NCBI RefSeq assembly: GCF_902497875.1
Contig: NZ_CABVHY010000032.1
Coordinates: 22,878-86,877 of the forward strand
Direction of reading: 5' to 3'
Origin: Pseudomonas fluorescens
GTDB taxonomy: Bacteria; Pseudomonadota; Gammaproteobacteria; Pseudomonadales; Pseudomonadaceae
DNA length: 64,000 nucleotides
In this document: piece after piece, positions 42,911 through 51,968 of the stretch
How the letters are laid out: every line of letters starts with the position of its first letter
Numbering within the stretch: the stretch's first letter is position 1
Position numbers and translations under genes: made by a program
The notes under the pieces: generated by a model
The model's input: the letters and a program-made list of their open reading frames with translations, nothing else
What the model was told of the DNA's origin: nothing
The model's database searches: none

Positions 42911-43672
42911 TTACTGGGCGCTACGGCTGAAAATCCTGATCACTTCATTCAGATGCTCGGCCATTGCCTGACGCGCCGCGTCGGGGTCGTGTTGCTCCAA
43001 TGCTTGCAGCACACGGCGGTGTTCATCTTCCGAACGATGGGGCATGTCGCCCGAACTGTAATGGCTTTGCAGACGCTGGAACATGCTGCCGTATCGATGG
43101 CCCAACAGGTGTTGAATCATCAGCGCATAGGCCGGGTTGTCCGAGGCCTGGGCGATGCGGATATGGAATAGACGATCGCCGGGGTGAGTGTGTGAATCTT
43201 CAAGGTTGTCCTGCACGTTGCGCTCGAACGCCTCGCGGATGCCTGCCAGTTCTTCATCGCTAGCATTCACGGCCGCCAGTGCGGCGGCTTCGGGCTCGAT
43301 CAGACGGCGGGCCTGAAGCAAGGCGAATGGCGGGCTTTCAGCGCTGAAATCAATCTCGATCCCCAGCTCAGGGTCCAGCTCTTTCCACTGATTGCGCGTG
43401 ACCTGGACCATTACCGGCTCATTCGATACCGCTTGTACTGGAGGCTCGCAGACCAGCACCCCATTACCGACGCGCACATCCACCAAGCCGATCACTTCTA
43501 GCGCAATCATCGCCTCACGCACAGAGGCGCGGCTCACCCCTAGCAACTTGGCCAGCTCGCGCTCGGCCGGCAAACGGCTGCCCGGGGGAAATTCTCCGCT
43601 GTCGATCAAGGCCCGCAGCTGGTCGGCGATCTGCCGGTAAAGTCTTTGATTATCAATAACTTGAAATGGCAT
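42911..43672 (-). CDS. FadR-family (GntR) transcriptional regulator
   Basis: A 253-residue regulator. The GntR winged helix spans residues 1-75 (IADQLRALIDSGEFPPGS and LLGVSRASVREAMIALEVIGL). The FCD domain follows, with metal-site histidines in DRLFHIRIAQASDNP and QHLLGHRYG. FCD regulators sense sugar acids or related metabolites. It is divergent from the fuconate-pathway genes at 43919, with two AATGG-CCTGA-CCATT operator-like sites between. It likely represses that operon until a pathway intermediate binds. Confidence 0.92.
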   Translation of the reverse strand: MPFQVIDNQRLYRQIADQLRALIDSGEFPPGSRLPAERELAKLLGVSRASVREAMIALEVIGLVDVRVGNGVLVCEPPVQAVSNEPVMVQVTRNQWKELDPELGIEIDFSAESPPFALLQARRLIEPEAAALAAVNASDEELAGIREAFERNVQDNLEDSHTHPGDRLFHIRIAQASDNPAYALMIQHLLGHRYGSMFQRLQSHYSSGDMPHRSEDEHRRVLQALEQHDPDAARQAMAEHLNEVIRIFSRSAQ

Positions 43673-43765
43673 TTAGAAATAAGCTCTGGTCTGGACAGCA
43701 TTCGACAAGCACTTTTGTGGGAAAAGACGCTTGTTGATGATTGAGGTGAATGCTATAAAAGGCCC

Positions 43766-43780
43766 AATGGCCTGACCATT
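43766..43780. promoter_or_regulatory. operator-like palindrome 1 (FadR type)
   Basis: AATGG-CCTGA-CCATT; with flanks it extends to CAATGG...CCATTG (43765-43781). The TGG-N5-CCA core fits FadR-type GntR sites. It lies in the divergent region, near the regulator gene. Confidence 0.6.
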
Positions 43781-43854
43781 GAACCCATAACGTGAAGTGA
43801 TCATAGCAAACTTTATCCCGACACTTGAGTAGGTTTGCCATTTGATGCGCCCTA

Positions 43855-43869
43855 AATGGCCTGACCATT
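43855..43869. promoter_or_regulatory. operator-like palindrome 2 (FadR type)
   Basis: A second exact copy of AATGG-CCTGA-CCATT, 89 bp from the first (centre to centre) and 49 bases before the ATG of the dehydrogenase gene at 43919. It suggests repression of the fuconate operon by looping or dual binding. Confidence 0.6.
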
Positions 43870-43918
43870 GGGCCAATACCTCACAAAAACAATAAATAAT
43901 TAGCGTCATGGAGCACTT

Positions 43919-44659
43919 ATGGATCTTTCCGGCAAACGCGTGCTGATCACGGCGGGTGCTCAGGGCATTGGCCTGGCCAGTGTCCAGGCGTATCTCGCTG
44001 CTGGCGCTGAAGTCTTCGCCGTCGACATCAATGCTGGCGCCCTCGAAGCACTTGAAGGTGCGCATCCCCATATTCTAGACGTCACCGATGCAAGCGCCAT
44101 TGAGCGCCTAGCCCAAGAGCTTGGTCCGCTGGATGTTCTGTTCAACTGCGCAGGCGTGGTTCACAGCGGCAACATCCTTGAGTGCAGCGAAAAAGACTGG
44201 GCCTTCGCCCTGGACCTAAACGTTACCGCCATGTACCGCATGATCCGCGCTTTTTTGCCGGGCATGCTGGCGAACGGTGGCGGCTCGATCATCAACATGG
44301 CCTCTGTGGCTTCCAGCGTTAAAGGCGTCCCCAACCGTTTTGCCTACTGCGCCAGCAAAGGCGCGGTGATTGGCCTGACACGTTCAGTGGCGGCTGATTT
44401 CGTTAGTCAGAACATCCGCTGCAACGCCATTTGCCCCGGCACCGTTGACTCCCCCTCCCTGCGTCAACGCATCAGTGAACAAGCCCAAAGTGAAGGTCGC
44501 AGCACCGCCGAGGTCTACGCCGCCTTCGCTGCCCGCCAACCCATGGGCCGCATCGGCACCGCCGAGGAAATAGCGCAACTGGCGCTGTACCTGGGCTCAA
44601 GTGCCAGCGGGTTCACCACCGGAACTGCGCAAATTATTGATGGCGGCTGGAGTAACTGA
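43919..44659 (+). CDS. SDR, probable 2-keto-3-deoxy-L-fuconate dehydrogenase
   Basis: A 246-residue classical short-chain dehydrogenase. The NAD motif is TAGAQGIG, the NAG-equivalent NCAG, and the catalytic Ser-Tyr-Lys set lies in SVASS and YCASKGA (Tyr about 147). PGTVDSPS after the active site matches the DHRS6-like and keto-deoxy-fuconate subgroup. It is predicted to oxidise 2-keto-3-deoxy-L-fuconate to the 2,4-diketo acid, the substrate of the next gene. First gene of the operon, 246 bases from the FadR-type gene. The assignment rests on the pathway context. Confidence 0.88.
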   Translation: MDLSGKRVLITAGAQGIGLASVQAYLAAGAEVFAVDINAGALEALEGAHPHILDVTDASAIERLAQELGPLDVLFNCAGVVHSGNILECSEKDWAFALDLNVTAMYRMIRAFLPGMLANGGGSIINMASVASSVKGVPNRFAYCASKGAVIGLTRSVAADFVSQNIRCNAICPGTVDSPSLRQRISEQAQSEGRSTAEVYAAFAARQPMGRIGTAEEIAQLALYLGSSASGFTTGTAQIIDGGWSN

Positions 44660-44718
44660 CTCCCGCTTCCACATTAGATCTGCGTCCCCCCTTAGTACTA
44701 ACCAACAAAGGAAATCAT

Positions 44719-45567
44719 ATGAAACTGCTGCGCTACGGCGAAAAAGGCCAGGAACGTCCCGCTCTGCTTGATAACAACGGTCAATTGCGCGACTTGTCCG
44801 CAGTGGTTGCTGATATCGCAGGCGACACGCTGAGCCCGCAAAGCATTGCCCGCCTGCAAGATATCGACCCGTCCAGCCTGCCGCTGGTTGAAGGCTCGCC
44901 ACGCCTCGGCGCTTGCGTCGGCCAAGTCGGCAAGTTCATCTGCATCGGCCTCAACTACGCCGACCACGCCGCCGAAACTGGCGCCGCCATCCCGGCCGAA
45001 CCCGTGGTGTTCAGCAAGTGGACCAGTGCTATTGTCGGCCCGAATGACGACATCGAAATCCCGCGCAACTCACGCAAAACCGACTGGGAAGTCGAGCTGG
45101 GCGTGGTCATCGGCAAAGGCGGCCGCTACATCAGCGAAAGCGATGCCCTCGAACACGTGGCCGGTTATTGCGTAATCAATGACGTGTCCGAGCGCGAGTT
45201 CCAGCTGGAACTGGGCGGCACTTGGGACAAAGGCAAAGGTTGCGACACGTTCGGCCCGCTCGGCCCTTGGCTGGTGACCCGCGATGAAATCGCCGACCCG
45301 CATCAGCTCGACCTGTGGCTGGAAGTCGACGGCAAGCGTTACCAGAACGGCAACACGCGGACGATGATTTTCCAGATCCCGAGAATCATCAGTTACCTCA
45401 GCCAATTCATGAGCCTGCAACCCGGCGATGTGATCTCCACCGGCACTCCCCCTGGCGTCGGTCTGGGTTTCAAACCAGAGCCGGTGTACCTGCGCGCAGG
45501 TCAGCAAATCCGTCTGGGCATCGCCGGCCTTGGCGAACAAAACCAACGCACCGTGAATGCCCAGTGA
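44719..45567 (+). CDS. fumarylacetoacetate-hydrolase-family, 2,4-diketo-3-deoxy-L-fuconate hydrolase-like
   Basis: A 282-residue FAH-fold hydrolase. Metal-binding acidic residues lie in DWEVELGVVIG and DVSEREFQ; GTPPGVGLGFKP is the conserved C-terminal loop. In the Xanthomonas-type fucose route this enzyme splits 2,4-diketo-3-deoxy-L-fuconate into pyruvate and L-lactate. Alternative FAH substrates (for example ureidoglycolate) are less likely because a fuconate dehydratase follows directly. An AAAGGAAA ribosome-binding site precedes the start. It lies 59 bases after the dehydrogenase. Confidence 0.88.
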   Translation: MKLLRYGEKGQERPALLDNNGQLRDLSAVVADIAGDTLSPQSIARLQDIDPSSLPLVEGSPRLGACVGQVGKFICIGLNYADHAAETGAAIPAEPVVFSKWTSAIVGPNDDIEIPRNSRKTDWEVELGVVIGKGGRYISESDALEHVAGYCVINDVSEREFQLELGGTWDKGKGCDTFGPLGPWLVTRDEIADPHQLDLWLEVDGKRYQNGNTRTMIFQIPRIISYLSQFMSLQPGDVISTGTPPGVGLGFKPEPVYLRAGQQIRLGIAGLGEQNQRTVNAQ

Positions 45568-45581
45568 CAGGAAGCTGCACC

Positions 45582-46859
45582 ATGACCATGATTACCGCTG
45601 TACGCGTTGAAGACATCCGCTTCCCTACTTCGCAATCTCTCGATGGTTCGGATGCGATGAACCCGAACCCGGATTACTCAGCGGCCTATGTGATTCTCGA
45701 AACCGATACCCCGGGCCTGGAGGGCCACGGGCTGACCTTCACCATCGGCCGTGGCAACGAGATTTGCTGCGCCTCGATCAACGCACTGGCCAGTCTGCTG
45801 GTGGGGTTGAAGCTGGAATGGATTGCCGAAGACATGGGCCGTTTCTGGCGCCACGTCACCAGTGACAGCCAACTGCGCTGGATCGGCCCGGACAAAGGCG
45901 CCATTCACCTGGCCACCGGTGCGGTGGTCAACGCTGCCTGGGACTTGTGGGCCAAGGCCGAGGGCAAGCCGGTATGGCGTCTGGTTGCGGACATGAGCCC
46001 CGAGCAGTTGGTGCGCTGCATTGATTTCCGCTACATCACCGACTGCATCACCCCCGCAGAAGCCCTGAGGTTGCTGCGCGAACGCGCCCGCGGTAAGACC
46101 GAGCGCCTGGCCCTGCTCGAAGCGCAAGGTTACCCGTGCTACACCACCTCAGCCGGGTGGCTGGGGTATGCCGACGACAAACTGCGCCGTCTGTGTCAGG
46201 AGGCGGTCGACGCCGGTTTCTCCCACGTCAAACTCAAAGTCGGCCACGACCTGAAGGACGACATCCGCCGCGTGCGCATTGCCCGTGAAGTGCTGGGCCC
46301 GGATCGCCAGTTGATGATCGACGCCAATCAGGTGTGGGAAGTCGATACGGCCATCGACTGGGTGCGCGAGCTGTCCTTCGCCAACCCATGGTTTATTGAA
46401 GAGCCCACCAGCCCGGACGACGTCGAAGGCCATCGCAAAATTCGCCTGGGTGTCGCACCGGTCAAAGTCGCCACCGGTGAGATGTGCCAGAACCGCATCG
46501 TGTTCAAACAACTGATCATGCGTGAAGCGATTGATGTGGTGCAGATCGACGCCTGCCGACTGGGCGGGGTCAATGAGGTGCTGGCGGTGATGCTGATGGC
46601 CGCCAAGTACAACTTGCCGGTATGTCCGCACGCCGGCGGTGTGGGCTTGTGCGAGTACGTACAGCACCTGTCGATGATCGATTACCTGTGCATCGCCGGC
46701 ACTCATGAAGGTCGCGTAGTGGAGTTTGTCGACCATCTGCACGAACACTTCGTAGACCCGTGCATGATTCGTAATGCGGCGTACATGCCACCGCAGGCAC
46801 CCGGCTTCTCGATCCAGATGAAGACCGCCTCCCGCGAACAGTACCGGTATCGGGGCTAA
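45582..46859 (+). CDS. L-fuconate dehydratase
   Basis: A 425-residue enolase-superfamily enzyme of the mandelate-racemase group. Catalytic elements can be read: the KxK base motif in HVKLKVGHD, metal ligands Asp in MIDANQVWE, Glu in FIEEPTSPDD and Glu in VATGEMCQNR, and the His base in CPHAGGVGL. The N terminus (RVEDIRFPTSQSLDGSDAMN) is characteristic of fuconate dehydratases, which convert L-fuconate to 2-keto-3-deoxy-L-fuconate. The start at 45582 has AGGAAG upstream. Confidence 0.92.
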   Translation: MTMITAVRVEDIRFPTSQSLDGSDAMNPNPDYSAAYVILETDTPGLEGHGLTFTIGRGNEICCASINALASLLVGLKLEWIAEDMGRFWRHVTSDSQLRWIGPDKGAIHLATGAVVNAAWDLWAKAEGKPVWRLVADMSPEQLVRCIDFRYITDCITPAEALRLLRERARGKTERLALLEAQGYPCYTTSAGWLGYADDKLRRLCQEAVDAGFSHVKLKVGHDLKDDIRRVRIAREVLGPDRQLMIDANQVWEVDTAIDWVRELSFANPWFIEEPTSPDDVEGHRKIRLGVAPVKVATGEMCQNRIVFKQLIMREAIDVVQIDACRLGGVNEVLAVMLMAAKYNLPVCPHAGGVGLCEYVQHLSMIDYLCIAGTHEGRVVEFVDHLHEHFVDPCMIRNAAYMPPQAPGFSIQMKTASREQYRYRG

Positions 46860-46864
46860 CCGCC

Positions 46865-47728
46865 ATGCCATCCTCACACCCACTTCGACTGGATGCTCAC
46901 CAGCACTTCTGGCGCTATGACGCCGCGGCCTATCCCTGGATCGGCCGCGACATGGCGCGCTTGCGCCGGGATTTTCAGCCCGATGATCTAAGGCCTTTGC
47001 TGGATGCAGCCGGAGTTGACGGCTGCATCGCCGTGCAAGCCCGCGCCTGCGAGCGCGAAACCGATCAACTGTTGATGTTGGCTGCGCGTTATCCGTGGAT
47101 ACGTGCCGTGGTGGGTTGGGTTGACCTGTGTGCCGGCGACCTTGAACAGTCGCTGGAACGTTGGGCTGAGGCTACGGTGTTGCGTGGTTTTCGCCATCAG
47201 CTACAGGACGAAAGCTCACCTTGCGAGTTTATGCAAAACCCGGCGTTTAACCGGGGGTTGGCCACCTTGCAGCGTCAAGGGCTGGTGTATGAAGTGCTGA
47301 TCAAAGCCCCTGATCTGGAGGCCGCAACACGCTTGTGCCAGCTACACGATCAACATCATCTGGTGCTCGATCACTTGGCCAAGCCTGACGTGCAGGCCAA
47401 CGACCTGCACGCCTGGGCTGCGCAACTCGCACCGCTGGCGGCCCTGCCCCACGTCAGTTGCAAGTTATCGGGGCTGATCACCGAAGCCCATTGGCAAGAC
47501 TGGCAAAGCGCGCAATTGACGCCCTATCTGGAAACCGCACTGCACCTGTTCGGCCCTGAGCGCCTGATGTTCGGCTCAGACTGGCCGGTGTGCCTGTTGG
47601 CCGGTCACTACACAGATACCTGCCGTTTGGTCGACAGCGTATTGCACAGCTTGAGTGCGCCGCAGCAAGCCGCGATTTGGGGCGGCAATGCCTGCGCTCT
47701 CTACGGGATTGAAGGAGTGATGCAATGA
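46865..47728 (+). CDS. amidohydrolase-2 family, probable L-fuconolactonase
   Basis: A 287-residue TIM-barrel hydrolase. The HxH motif is in LDAHQHFWRY, HLAKPDV lies in the middle, and the metal aspartate is in LMFGSDWPVCLL. Members in fucose clusters hydrolyse L-fucono-1,5-lactone to L-fuconate. It follows the dehydratase after five bases and overlaps the next gene by four bases. Confidence 0.9.
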   Translation: MPSSHPLRLDAHQHFWRYDAAAYPWIGRDMARLRRDFQPDDLRPLLDAAGVDGCIAVQARACERETDQLLMLAARYPWIRAVVGWVDLCAGDLEQSLERWAEATVLRGFRHQLQDESSPCEFMQNPAFNRGLATLQRQGLVYEVLIKAPDLEAATRLCQLHDQHHLVLDHLAKPDVQANDLHAWAAQLAPLAALPHVSCKLSGLITEAHWQDWQSAQLTPYLETALHLFGPERLMFGSDWPVCLLAGHYTDTCRLVDSVLHSLSAPQQAAIWGGNACALYGIEGVMQ

Positions 47729-48501
47729 ATCTGTACCTGCAAGACAAGGTTTTTATCGTCACGGGCGGCGGCTCGGGTATCGGTGCCGCCATCTCTTTAG
47801 GCTTGGCCAACGAAGGCGCCATCCCGGTCATTTTCGGCCATAGCCCGCTGTCGGATGAACTGAGGCGAGAACTGGATCTGCGCGGCGCGCAAAGCCTGTT
47901 TATTCAGGTCGAACTACGTGACGAAGACGCTTGTCGCGCCGCCGTCGCCAGCGTGCAGCAGCGCTTCGGGCGCATCGACGGACTGGTCAACAACGCCGGG
48001 GTCAACGATGGTGTCGGGCTTGAAGCCGGGCGTTCGGCATTCGTCGAATCGCTGGAAAAAAACCTGATCCATTACTACTTGATGACTCACTTGTGCGTGG
48101 ACGCGCTCAAGGTCACGCGCGGCGCCATCGTCAATATCAGTTCCAAAACGGCTCTCACCGGACAAGGCGGCACCAGCGGCTACACCGCCGCCAAAGGCGC
48201 GCAACTGTCGTTGACTCGCGAATGGGCCACTTCATTGCGTGGCGACGGAATCCGGGTCAACGCGGTGATCCCGGCAGAAGTCATGACCCCGCTCTACGAG
48301 CGCTGGATCAACACCTTTGCCGACCCGAAAGCCAAGCTGGCGAGCGTTGTCGAAAAAATCCCTTTCGGCCAACGCATGACTACGAGTGAAGAGATCGCCG
48401 ACAGCGTGCTGTTTCTGTTGTCGTCGCGCGCCTCCCATACCACCGGGCAATGGTTGGTGGTGGATGGCGGCTACACCCATCTGGACCGGGCGCTGACATG
48501 A
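47725..48501 (+). CDS. SDR, probable L-fucose dehydrogenase
   Basis: A 258-residue classical short-chain dehydrogenase. It has the cofactor motif TGGGSGIGAA, NNAGVND, catalytic Ser in NISSKT, and Tyr-Lys in SGYTAAKGA. The C terminus VVDGGYTHLDRALT matches L-fucose dehydrogenases from similar clusters. It should oxidise L-fucose to the lactone handled by the preceding gene. The start overlaps the lactonase stop (ATGA). It could be swapped in role with the first SDR; the assignment is based on similarity type. Confidence 0.87.
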   Translation: MNLYLQDKVFIVTGGGSGIGAAISLGLANEGAIPVIFGHSPLSDELRRELDLRGAQSLFIQVELRDEDACRAAVASVQQRFGRIDGLVNNAGVNDGVGLEAGRSAFVESLEKNLIHYYLMTHLCVDALKVTRGAIVNISSKTALTGQGGTSGYTAAKGAQLSLTREWATSLRGDGIRVNAVIPAEVMTPLYERWINTFADPKAKLASVVEKIPFGQRMTTSEEIADSVLFLLSSRASHTTGQWLVVDGGYTHLDRALT

Positions 48502-48845
48502 GCGCCCAGCGCCAATGCCTGGCTCTGGACCTGATTGACGACCCCGCGTTGATTGCGGAATACGAGCATCTGCATCAACAAATCTGGCCTCATGTCAGCG
48601 AGCAGCTGCGCCAGCACGGCGTGCTGGACATGCAGATTTGGCGAGTGGGCACGCGGCTTTTCATGGTCATGGACACCGCCCCTGAATTCAGCGCCCAAGC
48701 GTTTGCACAGGCGGCTGCCAGCGATGCCCGAGTGCAGGAATGGGAAGCGTTGATGTGGCGTTTTCAGCAACCCACGCCATGGACAAAACCGACAGAAAAA
48801 TGGGCACCGATGACTCGGATATTCAGTCTCACCGACCAACCCTGA
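48498..48845 (+). CDS. L-rhamnose/L-fucose mutarotase-type protein
   Basis: A 115-residue protein of the RhaM/COG3254 family. Blocks are LALDLIDDPALIAEYEHLHQ, IWRVGTRLFMVMD and a C-terminal WAPMTRIFSL. The family interconverts sugar anomers, here to supply the anomer used by the L-fucose dehydrogenase. The start at 48498 overlaps the upstream stop, which is why I prefer it over an upstream ATG in the same frame. Confidence 0.85.
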   Translation: MSAQRQCLALDLIDDPALIAEYEHLHQQIWPHVSEQLRQHGVLDMQIWRVGTRLFMVMDTAPEFSAQAFAQAAASDARVQEWEALMWRFQQPTPWTKPTEKWAPMTRIFSLTDQP

Positions 48846-48861
48846 GACAGATATAGAACCA

Positions 48862-48946
48862 GTGGAAGCGGGCTTGCTCGCGCTTGAATCACCCCGATGT
48901 TTCAGACAGATCGCTTCGCCTCCATCGCGAGCAAACCCGCTCCCAC
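48862..48946. repeat. REPIN-type palindromic repeat pair
   Basis: GTGGAAGCGGGCTTGCTCGCG on the left arm is inverted as CGCGAGCAAACCCGCTCCCAC on the right, with about 43 bases between. This matches the REP family common in Pseudomonas fluorescens genomes. It lies between the mutarotase and the fucose symporter genes. Confidence 0.8.
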
Positions 48947-49001
48947 AGTAGATCCTGCAGACAGATACACCGTTCTAACAACAATAAAAAGGAAATACGC
49001 C

Positions 49002-50228
49002 GTGTCACTCAAGCACTCGAACGTCGCAGCACCGCCCATTATCCGGGCGATTACGTCCTATCGCAGGGCCCTGATTCTGGTGACCTCTCTGTTCTTTCTA
49101 TGGGGTTTGTCCTATGGCCTGCTGGATGTCCTAAACAAGCACTTTCAAGAAACCCTACACGTCAGCAAGGCGCAATCCGGCTTGCTGCAAAGCGCGTACT
49201 TCGGGGCGTATTTTTTAATCGCCTTGCCTGCCGGTTTGTTGATGGATAAATATGGCTACAAGGCCGGCATCCTGCTGGGCCTGTGCCTCTACGCCACCGG
49301 CGCCCTGCTGTTTATGCCCGCGGCGGCGGCACAAAGCTTTCCGTTCTTTTTGTTCGCGCTGTTTACCATCGCCTGCGGTCTGGGCTGCCTTGAAACCGCC
49401 GCCAACCCCTATGCCACGGTGCTGGGCTCGCCTGCAGGCGCAGAGCGGCGCTTGAACCTGGCGCAATCGTTCAACGGTCTGGGGCAGTTTTTTGGCCCGC
49501 TGATTGGCGGTGCGTTGTTCTTCAGCGGTGCCAATAGCGCCGACACCACCCAGTCGCTGCAAATGACCTATCTGGTGATTGCCGCGATGGTGTTGCTGGT
49601 GGCCGGACTGATCGCCCGCACCCCGCTGCCCGACTTGCGTGAGCAGGAAGCTCAGGTCCAGCAGCACAACAGCAAAACCCTGTGGCAGCACCGCGAGTTC
49701 GTCACTGGGGTGATCACCCAGTTCTTCTATGTCGGCGCGCAAGTCGGCGTCGGTGCGTTTTTCATCAACTACGTCACTGAACACTGGGCGTTGATGAGCA
49801 GCCAGCAGGCCGCCTATCTCCTGTCAGTTGCCATGCTCAGCTTCATGTTTGGCCGTTTCTTCAGCACTTGGCTGATGGGCCGGATCAACGCTCAGCGCCT
49901 GCTGCTGATTTACGCACTGATCAACGTGGCACTCAGCGCCGTGGTGGTGATGGGTTTTGAAGGCGTGTCGGTGGTGGCTCTGGTCGCGATGTTCTTCTTT
50001 ATGTCGATCATGTTCCCGACCCTGTTCGCCATGGGCGTCAAAAACCTTGGCCAACATACCAAGCGCGGCAGTTCATTCATGATCATGGCCATTGTCGGCG
50101 GCGCATTGCTGCCCTACGTGATGGGCTTGGTGGCCGACCACTCCTCCACTGCCGTGGCGTATCTGTTGCCGATGGGTTGTTTTTTGGTGGTCGCAGCCTA
50201 TGCCCGTCGCGCCTTGAAAAAGCTGTAA
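49002..50228 (+). CDS. fucP: FucP-type L-fucose:H+ symporter
   Basis: A 408-residue MFS protein of the FucP/FHS family. Motifs are LFFLWGLSYGLLDVLNKHFQ at the first segment and GLGCLETAANPYATVLGSP. The start is GTG 49002, preceded by AGGAA. It lies downstream of the REPIN and completes the uptake step of the fucose route. Transport of related deoxysugars is also possible. Confidence 0.9.
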   Translation: MSLKHSNVAAPPIIRAITSYRRALILVTSLFFLWGLSYGLLDVLNKHFQETLHVSKAQSGLLQSAYFGAYFLIALPAGLLMDKYGYKAGILLGLCLYATGALLFMPAAAAQSFPFFLFALFTIACGLGCLETAANPYATVLGSPAGAERRLNLAQSFNGLGQFFGPLIGGALFFSGANSADTTQSLQMTYLVIAAMVLLVAGLIARTPLPDLREQEAQVQQHNSKTLWQHREFVTGVITQFFYVGAQVGVGAFFINYVTEHWALMSSQQAAYLLSVAMLSFMFGRFFSTWLMGRINAQRLLLIYALINVALSAVVVMGFEGVSVVALVAMFFFMSIMFPTLFAMGVKNLGQHTKRGSSFMIMAIVGGALLPYVMGLVADHSSTAVAYLLPMGCFLVVAAYARRALKKL

Positions 50229-50276
50229 GAGCTGTATTGATGTTGCTGAACTCCAAAAAAATAATGGGAGCACTTC

Positions 50277-51596
50277 ATGTCTAACCCCGCATTGAAACAG
50301 GCGCTCAGCAAAATTCGCTGGCGCGTCTTGCCCTTTGTCGCATTGATGTTTGCGATGGCGATCATTGACCGTTCCAACATTGGTTTTGCCAAACACGCCT
50401 TCCAGGCCGACACCGGCCTGAGTAACGCCGCTTTTGCGCTTGGTGCGGGCATTTTCTTTATCGGCTACGCCGTGTTTGAGGTGCCCAGCAACCTGATGCT
50501 ACACAAGATTGGCGCGCGTATCTGGCTGAGCCGGATCATGGTCACCTGGGGCCTGGTCTCGGCCGCGATGATGTTTGCCCACGACGAAACCAGCTTCTAC
50601 ATCCTGCGCTTTTTGCTTGGCGTGGCCGAAGCCGGTCTGTCGCCGGGCGTGGTGCTGTACCTGACTTACTGGTTCCCGCAGAACCAGCGCGGTTCGGCCT
50701 ACGGCATTTACTACTTCGGTGTGCCGGTGTCGTTGATGGTCGGCGGGCCGGTGTCGGGCTGGCTGCTGGAAACCGCCCAGTTCGGCCTGGCTGGCTGGCA
50801 ATGGATGTTCGTCACCGAAGGCCTCGCCGCCTCGATCATCGGCGTCTTGGCGTTCTTTTACCTGACCGACAAACCGCGTGATGCCAAGTGGTTGAGCACC
50901 GAAGAAAAAGCCGCGATTGAGCACGAACTGGAAAAAGAACAGCTGTTGAAAGCCAATAAAGGCCCATCTTCATGGCGTGCCGCGCTGATCAATCCCAAGG
51001 TACTGTACTTCACCCTGATCTACTTCACGATTCAGGTCAGTGTCTACGGCGTACTGTTTTACCTGCCTACGCGAATCGCCGAACTGCTCGGCACCGGCAT
51101 TGGCCTGAAAGTCGGCATGCTGACCGCCATCCCGTGGATTGCCACCGTTTGCGTGCTATATGCGGTCACCCGCTACGCCGACCGTAAAGGCCAGCAGACC
51201 CGCTTCGCTGCCTTGATGCTGGCACTGGCAGCAGTGGGGATGGTGGGCTCGACCTTGAGTGGCAGTCTGCCGTTGGTGATTCTGGCGTTCTGCGTTGCCG
51301 CCGCCGGGTTCATCACCGTGCAACCGTTGTTCTGGACCTTGCCTACCCGCTTCTTGGGCGGTGCCGCAGCGGCCAGCGGGATTGCGGTGATTGGCGCATT
51401 GGGCAACCTTGGCGGCTTCCTCGCGCCGACGGTCAAAACCTGGGCCGAGCAGTACTTCAATAACGCCCACGCGGGGATGTACTTCCTGGCGGCTACCGCC
51501 CTGATCGGCGCGCTGATGCTGATTCGCTCGGCAAGTGCGGGGCACGAGCCGGACAACCAAGTGGGTGCGGTTCAGGTGACGCCATCGCCTAGCTGA
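50277..51596 (+). CDS. MFS transporter of the anion:cation symporter (ACS) type
   Basis: A 439-residue transporter with about 12 segments. It resembles sugar-acid permeases: FAMAIIDRSNIGFAKHAFQ, ARIWLSRIMVTWGLVSAAMM and FLLGVAEAGLSPGVVLYLTYWFP. Family members carry tartrate, galactonate, glucarate or similar acids. As the second transporter of the operon it may take up L-fuconate or a related sugar acid rather than L-fucose. It is 48 bases after the symporter and is followed by a degenerate REPIN. Confidence 0.9.
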   Translation: MSNPALKQALSKIRWRVLPFVALMFAMAIIDRSNIGFAKHAFQADTGLSNAAFALGAGIFFIGYAVFEVPSNLMLHKIGARIWLSRIMVTWGLVSAAMMFAHDETSFYILRFLLGVAEAGLSPGVVLYLTYWFPQNQRGSAYGIYYFGVPVSLMVGGPVSGWLLETAQFGLAGWQWMFVTEGLAASIIGVLAFFYLTDKPRDAKWLSTEEKAAIEHELEKEQLLKANKGPSSWRAALINPKVLYFTLIYFTIQVSVYGVLFYLPTRIAELLGTGIGLKVGMLTAIPWIATVCVLYAVTRYADRKGQQTRFAALMLALAAVGMVGSTLSGSLPLVILAFCVAAAGFITVQPLFWTLPTRFLGGAAAASGIAVIGALGNLGGFLAPTVKTWAEQYFNNAHAGMYFLAATALIGALMLIRSASAGHEPDNQVGAVQVTPSPS

Positions 51597-51600
51597 AAAT

Positions 51601-51665
51601 GTGTACGTGCTCGCGATGGCACTTCTTCGGTACATCAGGGGCATCGCGAGCAGCCCGCTCCCACG
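51601..51665. repeat. degenerate REPIN
   Basis: TGCTCGCGATG at 51608-51618 is inverted as CATCGCGAGCA at 51642-51652, and the right side continues into the REP end GCCCGCTCCCAC. The left end has lost most of its outer part. It lies just after the ACS transporter stop. Confidence 0.65.
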
Positions 51666-51968
51666 GACTGTATGTCCATGACATATACTGTTAAATGATG
51701 CCTGACGCCTTGTTCTTTCCAACCACTAGCCTTTGAGGTCTATCAAACCTGCGAGCATGGTTACCTGTGCTTCGACGCTTTGCAAAGGTACATCCGGATT
51801 GGTCCACGATAACTCAAAGGTTTGAATTGTGGACCAACGGCAAGTTTTCTGAAGAAGCTCACGCCTTGGTTAGAAAAAATGGTGGATCCGCCACTCATTG
51901 GTGTTGCGCGAACCTTCCTGGCGCTCGACCTGAATCAACAGGGCCACTGTTACTTCGAATCCGCGTAT
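51666..51968 (+). other. gap with a possible coding remnant
   Basis: The region between the fucose operon and the minus-strand GlxA-type gene is about 300 bases. From about 51767 a frame reads LRRFAKVHPDWSTITQRFEL and then TNGKFSEEAHALVRKNG, which looks like real protein, but it has no supported start and then runs out. I do not recognise it. Confidence 0.25.
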
